DNA of 64,000 nt, taken from positions 4,030,001 through 4,094,000 of the forward strand of contig NZ_CP118158.1 in assembly GCF_028747785.1 (NCBI RefSeq), given 5' to 3'. This stretch comes from Halosimplex aquaticum (GTDB lineage Archaea > Halobacteriota > Halobacteria > Halobacteriales > Haloarculaceae). Positions within the stretch are counted from its first letter, which is position 1; each line of letters opens with the position of its first letter. The position numbers and the translations under genes were made by a program. Shown here piece by piece: positions 27,850 through 35,471 of this stretch. The notes under the pieces are model-generated. The model worked only from the letters and a program-made list of their open reading frames with translations. It was not told where the DNA came from and ran no database searches.

Positions 27850-27868
27850 CGTCCGACAACGTCGGACG
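27850..27868. promoter_or_regulatory. Putative pentose-regulon operator, copy 1
   Basis: CGTCCGAC-AAC-GTCGGACG is a perfect 8+3+8 palindrome. Its core, TCCGA-N5-TCGGA (27852-27866), recurs upstream of the pentose dehydrogenase gene at a similar distance (70-84 bp here, 63-77 bp there) from the start codon. It lies between divergent xacR-like and xacD-like genes. Confidence 0.65.
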
Positions 27869-27901
27869 GCGCTCGACCCGCACAGATTCGGTCTGCACCG
27901 G

Positions 27902-27911
27902 TACCTTTATG
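27902..27911 (+). promoter_or_regulatory. TATA box that decides the xacD start
   Basis: TACCTTTATG contains an in-frame ATG (27909), but TTTAT is a TATA element 26-30 nt before the ATG at 27936. The same TACCTTTATG string precedes the pentose dehydrogenase gene, 27 nt before its ATG. The downstream ATG is therefore the likely leaderless start. Confidence 0.6.
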
Positions 27912-27935
27912 CCTTTTCTCGGAAGCAACCCAACT

Positions 27936-29111
27936 ATGTCGGACGTAGAAATCACCGACGTTGAGACACACCTAGTAGCGAACCCGTGGAAGCCGTGGGT
28001 CTTCGTCCGCCTCCACACGGACGCGGGCGTCACCGGCATCGCAGAGGCGACCACGCACGACAAGCCCCGGACGGTCGTGGCGGCCATCGAGGAGATGAAG
28101 GACTTCTTCATCGGCCGCGACCCGTTCGACACCGAGGCCCTGTGGCTGGAGATGTACCGCAACGAGTGGTTCTCCAAGAACGTCATCAACACGACCGTCG
28201 TCTCGGCGGTCGACATGGCCTGTTGGGACATCAAGGGCAAGGTGCTTGACGAGCCCGTCTACGAGCTGCTGGGCGGCGCCATGCACGGCACCGAGCTGCG
28301 CGCCTACGCCAACGGCTGGTACACCGACGCCGACGGTGAGCCGGAGGGCTTCGCCCGCGCCGCCGAACAGGTCGTCGACGACGGCTACGACGCGATGAAG
28401 TTCGACCCGTTCGGGACCGCGTGGCAGTCGATGACCACCGAGGAGAAGAACCACGCCGTCGACATCGTGGGCGCGGTCCGCGAGGCCGTCGGCCCGGACG
28501 TCGAACTCCTCATCGAGTGTCACGGCCGCTTCTCCGCCGCGCAGGCCGTCGACATCGCCCGCAAACTCGACCAGTTCGACCCGGCGTGGTACGAGGAGCC
28601 GTGCCCCCCGGACTCGATCAACAGCCTCGCCGAGGTCGCCGACAAGTCGCCGATCCCGGTCGTGACCGGCGAGCGCCACATGACCAAACACGAGTTCTTC
28701 GACCTGGTCACGCGCACCGACATCGACGTGTTCCAGCCCGACCTGATGAACACGGGCGGCATCACCGAGGGCAAGAAGATCGCCGGTCTCGCCGAGGCCG
28801 ACCACGTCGACATCGCGCCGCACAACCCGCAGGGCCCGGTCGCCGGCGCCATCTACTCGCACTTCTGCACCTCGATCCCGAACTTCCGCATCCAGGAGAT
28901 GTTCCAGACCTACGACGAGGACTGGGTCGACGAACTGCTCGTGGATCCGCTGAAGGTCGAGGACGGCTACGTTCAGGTACCCGAAGGCCCCGGCTTCGGT
29001 ATCGAGCTCGACATGGACGTCGTCAAGGAGCACGAGTACACCGAGGACTCGGTCCACACCATCGATCTCTGGGAAGAGGACTGGGAGAAGCGCGCCGACG
29101 AGCTCCGCTGA
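27936..29111 (+). CDS. xacD: Pentonate (xylonate/arabinonate) dehydratase, enolase superfamily
   Basis: 391 residues from the ATG at 27936; an ATG nine codons upstream falls inside the TATA box. This is a mandelate-racemase-type enolase superfamily member: metal ligands in LLIECHGRF, WYEEPCPPD and VTGERH, a Lys in DAMKFDPFG, the Asp in DLMNTGG and the His in IAPHNPQGP. Such enzymes remove water from sugar acids. It closely resembles haloarchaeal pentonate dehydratases that act on D-xylonate and L-arabinonate; gluconate dehydratase is the main alternative. It is divergent from the IclR regulator and convergent with the pentose dehydrogenase gene, forming the core of a Weimberg-type route. Confidence 0.9.
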   Translation: MSDVEITDVETHLVANPWKPWVFVRLHTDAGVTGIAEATTHDKPRTVVAAIEEMKDFFIGRDPFDTEALWLEMYRNEWFSKNVINTTVVSAVDMACWDIKGKVLDEPVYELLGGAMHGTELRAYANGWYTDADGEPEGFARAAEQVVDDGYDAMKFDPFGTAWQSMTTEEKNHAVDIVGAVREAVGPDVELLIECHGRFSAAQAVDIARKLDQFDPAWYEEPCPPDSINSLAEVADKSPIPVVTGERHMTKHEFFDLVTRTDIDVFQPDLMNTGGITEGKKIAGLAEADHVDIAPHNPQGPVAGAIYSHFCTSIPNFRIQEMFQTYDEDWVDELLVDPLKVEDGYVQVPEGPGFGIELDMDVVKEHEYTEDSVHTIDLWEEDWEKRADELR

Positions 29112-29186
29112 GCTGTCGTCCCGCTTTCTGAACAGGATACATCGTCTGTCCCATCGCGGACCCGCAGAAAACCGCGGAACCGCTTT

Positions 29187-30254
29187 TTATTCGACGTCGA
29201 CCGTCTCGCCGGACTCCGCCGCCTCGTGGATCGCCCGGATCGCCTTCATGTCGAGCAGCCCGTGCTCGCCGTCCGCGTACAGCGGTTCGTCCGCGAGCAC
29301 CTGCTGAGCGAAGTACTCGAACTCCTCGGCCATCTGGTCGACCTGCTCGGTCTCGACGTCGACGGTGGTGTCGCCCTGCGCGACCGTCAGCGAGGTCTCC
29401 ATGTGGAAGGCCGGTTCGAGTTCGATGCGGCCCTCCGTCCCGACGATCTCCAGGCGCGTGTGGTCGTGTGCGTTCTGCGAGGACGAGCACGCGGCGTGCG
29501 TGCCGTCGTCGAAGACGACGGAGAAGGTGGCCACTTCGTCGGGGACCTCGTCGAACGCCTCGTGCTCGGAGGCCATCGTCGACTGGACCTGTACGGGGTC
29601 GGCGTCGAGGATGAACCGCGCGGTGTTCAGCGGGTAGATGCCCAGGTCCATCACGGACGTGCCGTAGCCGGTGAGGTCGGGGTTGAGCCGCCACTGGTCG
29701 GGGTTCTCGATCATCCGGAGGAGCGGCTGGGAGTTCTCGCCGTGGACGAGGACGGGGTCGCCGATGACGCCCTCGCGGACGAGCTCCCGCGCCCGCCGGA
29801 CCGCGGGTTCGGTGTGCATCCGGTAGGCGACCATCAGCGGGACGTCGTTGTCCTCGCACACCTCGACGAGCGCCTCGGCGCGTTCGACGGTCGCCTCCAT
29901 CGGTTTCTCACAGAGGACGGCCTTGCCGTTGCGCGCCGCGGCCTCGACGTGTTCGAGGTGGGTCGCGTTGGGCGTGCAGACGTAGACCGCGTCGTACGCG
30001 TCGGCGGCCTCGCCGTCCGCGAACTCGTCGTAGGTCAGGCCGTGCTCGACCGTGTCGTACTCCTCGCGGACGCGGTCGGTCTTCTCCGTCGAACTGCTGA
30101 CGACGGTCGTCGTCGTACAGTAGTCGATCTCCTCGATAGCCGGGAGGACGTACTCACTCGTCCACCACCCGATCCCGACGAGCGCGAATCTGACCGCGCC
30201 GGTCGCGTCGGTTCGCCAGTCTCTCGGTTCGTACTCGAACAGCGATGTCGACAT
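29187..30254 (-). CDS. xacA: D-xylose/L-arabinose 1-dehydrogenase (Gfo/Idh/MocA family)
   Basis: 355 residues from the ATG at 30254, chosen because TACCTTTATGA 27 nt upstream is a TATA box containing the alternative ATG. NAD(P)-binding FALVGIGWWTSEYVLPAIE and AVLCEKPMEAT (EKP motif) are followed by MVAYRMHTEPAVRRAREL and MDLGIYPLNTARFILDADP. These match the haloarchaeal pentose dehydrogenases described from Haloarcula and Haloferax, which oxidise the sugar to its lactone as the first step. No lactonase gene is adjacent; opening may be spontaneous or encoded elsewhere. The palindrome TCCGA-TATAC-TCGGA lies 63-77 bp before the start. A T-run overlaps the 3' end, where the gene converges with the dehydratase gene. 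Confidence 0.88.
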   Translation of the reverse strand: MSTSLFEYEPRDWRTDATGAVRFALVGIGWWTSEYVLPAIEEIDYCTTTTVVSSSTEKTDRVREEYDTVEHGLTYDEFADGEAADAYDAVYVCTPNATHLEHVEAAARNGKAVLCEKPMEATVERAEALVEVCEDNDVPLMVAYRMHTEPAVRRARELVREGVIGDPVLVHGENSQPLLRMIENPDQWRLNPDLTGYGTSVMDLGIYPLNTARFILDADPVQVQSTMASEHEAFDEVPDEVATFSVVFDDGTHAACSSSQNAHDHTRLEIVGTEGRIELEPAFHMETSLTVAQGDTTVDVETEQVDQMAEEFEYFAQQVLADEPLYADGEHGLLDMKAIRAIHEAAESGETVDVE

Positions 30255-30281
30255 TCCGTGTGACCGATCCGCTACCGTAGT

Positions 30282-30291
30282 CATAAAGGTA
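30282..30291 (-). promoter_or_regulatory. TATA box of the pentose dehydrogenase gene
   Basis: On the minus strand TACCTTTATG, identical to the element before the pentonate dehydratase gene, ends 27 nt before the ATG at 30254. The ATG inside it would give a ten-residue longer protein but is judged part of the promoter. Confidence 0.55.
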
Positions 30292-30316
30292 GCTTCTGCG
30301 CCCGACGCACACTTCG

Positions 30317-30331
30317 TCCGATATACTCGGA
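30317..30331. promoter_or_regulatory. Putative pentose-regulon operator, copy 2
   Basis: TCCGA-TATAC-TCGGA is a perfect 5+5+5 palindrome 63-77 bp before the pentose dehydrogenase start, just upstream of the TATA region, a position typical of archaeal activators. Confidence 0.6.
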
Positions 30332-30375
30332 TAGTGGCTCGGAGCGGATCCACTGGCGAACCCATCACCCCTCCT

Positions 30376-30397
30376 ATTACAGTTGTAATACTGTAAT
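30376..30397. repeat. Inverted repeat ATTACAG/CTGTAAT
   Basis: Perfect 7-bp arms separated by TTGTAATA, which itself repeats the TGTAA half. It lies about 120 bp upstream of the pentose dehydrogenase start. No copy was noticed elsewhere in the window. Confidence 0.5.
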
Positions 30398-30705
30398 CCT
30401 GGGAAGGGCTCCGCGAACGAGCGGCGCTCGGCCGGCGACGCCAGCGTTCGGGTCGCCGCCGACAGGCGTCAGACGTTCGCCCCTGGATTGTTCGCTCGGG
30501 CGCAGTTCGGACGTTCGCATTTGCCGCCACCTGGTCAAACCACTGTTTCGGTCGCTCGTGGGGAGTATAGGACATAGAAGGATTGAGAGCAGTTATCCGA
30601 TATTACCGATACCATCGATACGTCGGCCATCGGTCGTCTCTAGACACTGGATCCCGACAGAGCGACAGCTGGTTTCCACACGCGGTCGGGCGAATCCCGC
30701 GAGAA

Positions 30706-30884
30706 GTTTCATATATCGAAACGAACGACCGTCTCGACTACCTGGACGTGTATCCGAAGTGGTGTTTATATTACGCGTATATGGTCGTAATTTTCCGGCC
30801 GCATCCGCGTTTTCAGCGCTCGCTCTCCCGAATCAGACGGCGATATCGCGCCGAGTAGGCAGAATTATTTTCATATAGTGAAAC
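30706..30884. repeat. Pair of related 17-bp palindromes
   Basis: 30706-30722 (GTTTCATATATCGAAAC) and 30868-30884 (TTTTCATATAGTGAAAC) agree at 14 of 17 positions and keep TTTC-N7-GAAA. They lie 162 bp apart, start to start, about 345-520 bp upstream of the second binding-protein gene. Paired copies suggest a cooperative regulator site, which is inference. Confidence 0.45.
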
Positions 30885-31183
30885 AACTCGGCTGAAATTG
30901 TCCATTTATAAGTGCTCTTGGCCGGTCAACGAAGCCCGGCGCGTCACGCGTCATAGCTCGGGCCTGCCCCCATCGGCGGCCTGGGTTCGAGAAGATCGGG
31001 CAGGTCGTCGACGGACGCGACACTTCTGTACTATACTGACGGCCGAGCTATCGTCACCGCGGCGTTACAGATAGCCGACCGGTGTCGCGACAGATGCCGA
31101 CGTCCGATGCCCCACGAGAGGTCGTTATTCTGATCGTCCTCGCGTACGGGAGTTCGGCCGGCCGCCGATCCCGTTAAGTCACG

Positions 31184-31206
31184 AATTACTAGGTAATTTT
31201 TTTATA
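31184..31206 (+). promoter_or_regulatory. Promoter of the second binding-protein gene with abutting palindrome
   Basis: AATTAC-TAG-GTAATT (31184-31198) directly adjoins TTTTTTATA, whose TTTATA (31201-31206) ends 22 nt before the ATG at 31229. A protein bound to the palindrome would touch the transcription-factor-B site. Confidence 0.55.
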
Positions 31207-31228
31207 GTAAGCGCTGAAGTGGGTTACT

Positions 31229-33382
31229 ATGCGGGAGTATGACAACCTGCGCGATCGATTGTCGCGACGGCAGTACGCACAGTTGGTAGCCGGTGTCGGG
31301 ATCACTGGCCTGGCTGGCTGTCCGTCGCAGGGTGGAGACGGGACGACGGCTGGACCGGAGTCGACGCCGACCGATTCGGGGTCCGCTGAGACATCGTCCG
31401 GGGACGGTGGGTCGAACGGGACGGCGACGGACCAGTCGACGCCGGAAGGGGAGCCGGTCACGGACGAGATCCGGGTCTTCCAGGCGAACTCCCCCAGCGT
31501 GTTCGACGCCAACCTCTGGGCGCCACAAGACAACACGACCGGGATGGGGTTCATGACGGAACTCCACGCGCTCAGTAACGTCCACACGGGCGAGATGGCC
31601 TACAGCGGTCTGGAGATCGAGACCCCCTGGAAGCAGGGGAAAGACAGCGTCTCGATCATGACGTGGTACAAGGACTACCGGGTCGAGGCGCCGTACGACG
31701 TCTACGAGACCCACGACGACCGCGCGACCTACTGGAACGGTGACCCCTTCGACGCCGAGGCGCGCGAGCTCCACGACCACGTCCACTACTTCCAGAACGG
31801 GAACAAGTTCAACCAGGACACGGCGTTCCAGAACGAGGCGACCAGTCAGTGGGAGTACCACTGGTGGAACTCGGACGGGAGCAACGGGCTCACTGACAAC
31901 CCACAGGCCAAGCACATCCTCGAATCCCAGGCGGCGCCGAACGACGGCGACATGCCGCTGCACCCCGACTTCACCCGCCCGTACTACGAGCGCTATCAGG
32001 ACGCCTCGTCGTCCGACGAGGCCCAGGCGGTCACGGACGACCTCACCAGCGACCGTATCTCGCTCCAGCGGCTCATGGAAGAGGGCTGGGGGAGCGGCCC
32101 CTACGAGATCCGCTCCGAGGACGACATCGGGTCCGCGCGGCTCACCCTCCACCTCCGCGACGAGGCCGCGGCGAGCAGCGGGGACACCGAAGTCGCCCAT
32201 CCCAACGCCTCCAACACTAACGTCTCCAAACTCGCCCTCATGTGGGGTGAGGGCGACCGCCGACAGACCCTCGCCAGCAACGGCTCGCTCGACCTCAACG
32301 GGAACATCGTCGCGCCGAACAGCCTGTACCCCCGGGAGAGCCTGCCGGACCACATGCAGGAGCTCACCCGCTGGCTGCGGTCGTCCGGAGGGGACAAGTG
32401 GCGGCTCAACTGGAACAACAAGCACCTCCAGAACCTGTGGGTGCGCCGGGCGCTCGTGGCGGCCGTCGACTGGACGGCCGCCGGTGCGAACGGGTGGGGC
32501 AGCGAGCGGTCGGTCCCCATCGAGAACCACACGTACCTGCTCGACACTCAGTCCCAGGCGACGTTCTCGAGCGACTTCCTCGACAGCCTCCACAGCTGGC
32601 CGATGAAGTCGGACTTCGAGACCGCCGCGAAGTACCTCAAGCGCGGCGGCTACAGCAAACAGGGCGGACAGTGGGTCGGCCCCGACGGCAACCCGGCGAG
32701 CATCGACGTCACCTTCTCCGCCGGGATCTCCGACTACGCCGGTGCCGCCCAGACGATCAAGGCGAACCTGTCGAAGTTCGGGTTCGGCGTCAACCTGAGC
32801 AGCCAGAACGGCTCGACCTGGCAGAGTAACCTCACCGCCAAGGACGGCCTCAACTACCAGTCGACCATCTTCTGGCACGGCTACGGCAACCCGTTCGGCT
32901 ACTACAACTCCACGCCCGGCTGGTGGTCCGGGACGCTGCTGATGGGCAAGGCCGGATCGCCCACCGAGCGGGTCGAACCGAGCACCAAGAAGGACTCGCA
33001 GGGCAAGCCGCTCCAGGTCCAGATCCCCTCGGAGGTCGGCTCCATCGAAGCGCCCGACGAGGCCGGTATCAAACCCAGCCTCTCCAACGGCGAGGAGATC
33101 AACCTGGCGCAGATCATCTACGACATCCGCGACCCCGAAACGTCCGAAGAGCAACTCCAGGAGCTCTACCGGAAGTGCGCACGGTACTACAACTACTACC
33201 TGCCCCACTTCGTGTTCCACCAGTACAACTGGGGCGCCTGGGGCAACGTCCGCGACTTCGAGTGGCCGGACCCGGCCAACCGCGGGCTCGACTACGAGCG
33301 CGGCTTCGGTATCAGCGCCGCGCTCATCCTCGGCGGTCTCACCGAGGCCAGCTACAACACCGACTTCCAGCCGCCGGAGTAA
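31229..33382 (+). CDS. Second large family 5 solute-binding lipoprotein, without its own permease
   Basis: 717 residues. A Tat-like signal (RLSRRQYAQLVAGVG) leads to lipobox LAGC with Cys31, then a Ser/Thr/Asp/Gly-rich linker. The mature part resembles DppA/OppA binding proteins (DDRATYWNGDPFDAEARELHDHVHYF, VRRALVAAVDWTAAGANGWG, KYLKRGGYSKQGGQWV) and is about 100 residues longer than the first one. Many aromatic residues, as in YYNYYLPHFVFHQYNWGAWG, would suit sugar stacking. No permease or ATPase gene follows, so it may feed the importer at 17.7-23.8 kb or a distant one. Its promoter carries an abutting palindrome. Confidence 0.82.
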   Translation: MREYDNLRDRLSRRQYAQLVAGVGITGLAGCPSQGGDGTTAGPESTPTDSGSAETSSGDGGSNGTATDQSTPEGEPVTDEIRVFQANSPSVFDANLWAPQDNTTGMGFMTELHALSNVHTGEMAYSGLEIETPWKQGKDSVSIMTWYKDYRVEAPYDVYETHDDRATYWNGDPFDAEARELHDHVHYFQNGNKFNQDTAFQNEATSQWEYHWWNSDGSNGLTDNPQAKHILESQAAPNDGDMPLHPDFTRPYYERYQDASSSDEAQAVTDDLTSDRISLQRLMEEGWGSGPYEIRSEDDIGSARLTLHLRDEAAASSGDTEVAHPNASNTNVSKLALMWGEGDRRQTLASNGSLDLNGNIVAPNSLYPRESLPDHMQELTRWLRSSGGDKWRLNWNNKHLQNLWVRRALVAAVDWTAAGANGWGSERSVPIENHTYLLDTQSQATFSSDFLDSLHSWPMKSDFETAAKYLKRGGYSKQGGQWVGPDGNPASIDVTFSAGISDYAGAAQTIKANLSKFGFGVNLSSQNGSTWQSNLTAKDGLNYQSTIFWHGYGNPFGYYNSTPGWWSGTLLMGKAGSPTERVEPSTKKDSQGKPLQVQIPSEVGSIEAPDEAGIKPSLSNGEEINLAQIIYDIRDPETSEEQLQELYRKCARYYNYYLPHFVFHQYNWGAWGNVRDFEWPDPANRGLDYERGFGISAALILGGLTEASYNTDFQPPE

Positions 33383-34188
33383 TCCGGACCGCACCCCGCC
33401 GTCGGCGGTGCCGCCGCTGACCGCGCCGCTCGGGGTGACCCGACCGCCTACCCCATTCACAGCGGTTTGACGCGTCCATGGCGCTCCGGCGTGGTCGCGT
33501 CGCTCCGACCGCCGTGTCGAACGCAACGCTATCGTCCCGCCGTCACTCGGGTTCCGCCGACTCTCAGGCCGCGTTTCGACGCGGCCGTCGCGGAACCCCG
33601 AACTACTTCTTGCCGAACGATTCGCGAGCAGCGCGACGCTCCCGTTCGCTCTCTGCGTCGTCTCGTCACCGACCCAACCGCAGTGATGACTCCGCGATTG
33701 ACTAGACACATCTGTTATAATTCGATAGAAGTGATCGAGACTCGTCTATTCCATCGGTCGATCCGCAATATCGATCGAGCGGGCGAAATCCGGGCACAGA
33801 ATGGGTATCAACGGAGATATTGAAATTCATGTCCGTGTCTCGATATGAGTCGGGCGATCGAGAAATGGGTTCAGAGACGGCCCATAGTCGCCGTAAAGGG
33901 TATCACCTAACAATCTCCCAGATATCGGACAGCAGTCTTTTATAATCGATACTAGATAGACGAATGTGTGAGGTGTTCCGGACAGAGACGCAATCGCTCG
34001 CGGCGATCAGATCCGCAGGATGCGGATTCGGGGCCGCCTGTAGGGGGAGGCAGACTCGCGGAGAGTGATAACCGTTTCCACTACAGATCGGGTCACGCGA
34101 GTTCCCAGGACCCCCGGTGGCACTCCCGGCGGGTGAGTCCAGTCGTTCCCCCGACGGACTTATGAATCGATCGGCCGAATTTCGGGTC
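33383..34188. other. 806-bp intergenic region
   Basis: No gene was seen. The stretch about 33700-34000 is A/T-richer (TTATAATTCGATAG, TTTTATAATCGATAC) like the region before the second binding protein. A palindrome ATCCGC-AGGAT-GCGGAT lies at 34011-34027. The right end holds the iron-ADH-like gene promoter, ACTTATGAATC, about 27 nt before the ATG. Confidence 0.45.
34011..34027. promoter_or_regulatory. Palindrome related to the pentose operator
   Basis: ATCCGC-AGGAT-GCGGAT has perfect 6-bp arms. Its core TCCG-N7-CGGA matches the outer bases and spacing of the TCCGA-N5-TCGGA sites, but it is 163-177 bp from the next start codon, farther than the others. Confidence 0.35.
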
Positions 34189-35424
34189 ATGGCGTCCGAT
34201 ACGCGACGTTTCGAACGCGGGTTCTCGTTCGACTACGACCCGGGCGAGCTCAGGTGCGCTCGGGGGTGCGTGGCCGACCTCGATACCATATTGGCCGAGC
34301 GCGGGGTGGACGACGCGCTGGTCGTCACGGGGTCGAACGTCGGGGCCAACCGCGACGTGATGGACCCTGTCGAAGCGGGACTCGGCGAGCGGCTCGCCGG
34401 GGTGTTCGACGAGACGACGCCCGCGAAACACCTGCGGACGGGACTCGACGGCGCCCTCCGCGTCCGGGAGGACGGGATCGACGCGCTCGTCGCGGTCGGG
34501 AGCGGGAGCAGTCTCGACGTGGCCAAGGTGATCAGCGCGCTCACGAGCCACGACGACGTCCGGGCCGCCGCGGAACGCGCGCTAGAGACCGGCGAGGTCA
34601 CCGTCGCACCCGACGGCGACCCGACCCCGGTCGTCGCCGTTCCGACCACGCTCGCGGGCGCGGACCTCTCGGTCATCGCCGGGGTCGGACTCACGCTGGA
34701 CCCGGCGGGGCTCTCGGACCGGGACATCCCGAACGGGTCGGTCGCCGACCGCCGGCTGATGCCGACGGCGCTCTGTTACGACCCGGCGCTGTTCGAGACG
34801 ACGCCGAAGGGCGTGCTCTGCGCGTCGGCGATGAACGGCTTCGACAAGGCCGTCGAGTGCCTCTACTCGCGGTACCGGACGCCCGTGACCGACGGGACGG
34901 CGATGCGGGCGCTCTCGCTCATGCAGTCGGGGTTCGAGACGCTGCCCGCAGACTCGATGGACGAGGGGAAGCTGTACGACGCCGTCGCGGGCGTCGTCCT
35001 CGCGCAGTACGGTATCTCCACGCCCGGGACCTACCGGGCCTCGATAATCCACGCGTTCGGCCACGGCTTCTCCCACGACTACGACGCCCACCAGGGGACG
35101 ATCCACGGGATCCTGGCACCGCACGTCCTCCGCTACGTCTTCGACGAGGTCCACGGCCGCCGCGACCTGCTCGCCGAGGCGTTCGGCGTGGACGACGCGG
35201 CCGTCGGCGACGACGAGACCGCCGAGCGGGTCGTCGACGCGGTCGCGGCTGTCAGCGACGACCTCGAACTCCCCTCGCGACTGCGCGCGGTCGACGGGCT
35301 CTCCCGGGACGACTTCCCGGCCATCGCCGAGGCCATCCGCGACGACGGGCTGATGAACGGCACGCCGGACGGACTCGACCCGTCGACCGCGGACATCGAG
35401 GCGGTACTCGACGAAGCGTGGTGA
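34189..35424 (+). CDS. Iron-containing alcohol dehydrogenase-like protein with altered metal site
   Basis: 411 residues from the ATG at 34189, about 27 nt after a TTATGAAT element; in-frame Met codons farther upstream lie in or before that promoter. Nucleotide-binding and domain landmarks of the group III ADH family are present: DALVAVGSGSSLDVAKVIS, VVAVPTTLAGADLSVIAGV and HAFGHGFSHDYDAHQG. The first pair of metal ligands, usually D-x3-H in DALTHAIE, aligns with NGFDKAVE, giving Asn and Lys in those positions, so iron or zinc binding is doubtful or rearranged. The His-rich second half of the site is kept. Function may be polyol or aldehyde metabolism; the substrate is unknown. It sits beside the pentose locus. 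Confidence 0.75.
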   Translation: MASDTRRFERGFSFDYDPGELRCARGCVADLDTILAERGVDDALVVTGSNVGANRDVMDPVEAGLGERLAGVFDETTPAKHLRTGLDGALRVREDGIDALVAVGSGSSLDVAKVISALTSHDDVRAAAERALETGEVTVAPDGDPTPVVAVPTTLAGADLSVIAGVGLTLDPAGLSDRDIPNGSVADRRLMPTALCYDPALFETTPKGVLCASAMNGFDKAVECLYSRYRTPVTDGTAMRALSLMQSGFETLPADSMDEGKLYDAVAGVVLAQYGISTPGTYRASIIHAFGHGFSHDYDAHQGTIHGILAPHVLRYVFDEVHGRRDLLAEAFGVDDAAVGDDETAERVVDAVAAVSDDLELPSRLRAVDGLSRDDFPAIAEAIRDDGLMNGTPDGLDPSTADIEAVLDEAW

Positions 35425-35471
35425 CTGTCGCTGACACGCAGGGGCCGAAAAACGGACGAGAGTTCGTCTCG

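Larger units (their letters stand above)
30255..31228. other. 974-bp intergenic region between two divergent pentose-locus genes
   Basis: No gene was recognised. The region is visibly A/T-richer than its surroundings and dense in inverted repeats: TCCGA-N5-TCGGA (30317-30331), ATTACAG-N8-CTGTAAT (30376-30397), GTTTC-N7-GAAAC (30706-30722) and its near-copy at 30868-30884, and AATTAC-TAG-GTAATT (31184-31198). It separates the pentose dehydrogenase gene (minus) from the second binding-protein gene (plus) and looks like a large regulatory region. Confidence 0.6.

Noticed and set aside
27909..27935. Upstream ATG of the pentonate dehydratase gene as the start
   Set aside because: The ATG lies within the TACCTTTATG promoter element also found before the pentose dehydrogenase gene; the next ATG is at leaderless distance.
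34117..34188. Longer N-terminus for the iron-ADH-like protein
   Set aside because: The upstream Met codons lie in or before a TTATGAAT promoter element, and the added residues do not resemble the family.
33903..34190. A 95-codon minus-strand frame as a small gene
   Set aside because: It ends in DYKRLLSDIWEIVR, which looks protein-like, but the rest is unlike a folded protein and it overlaps the promoter of the next gene.
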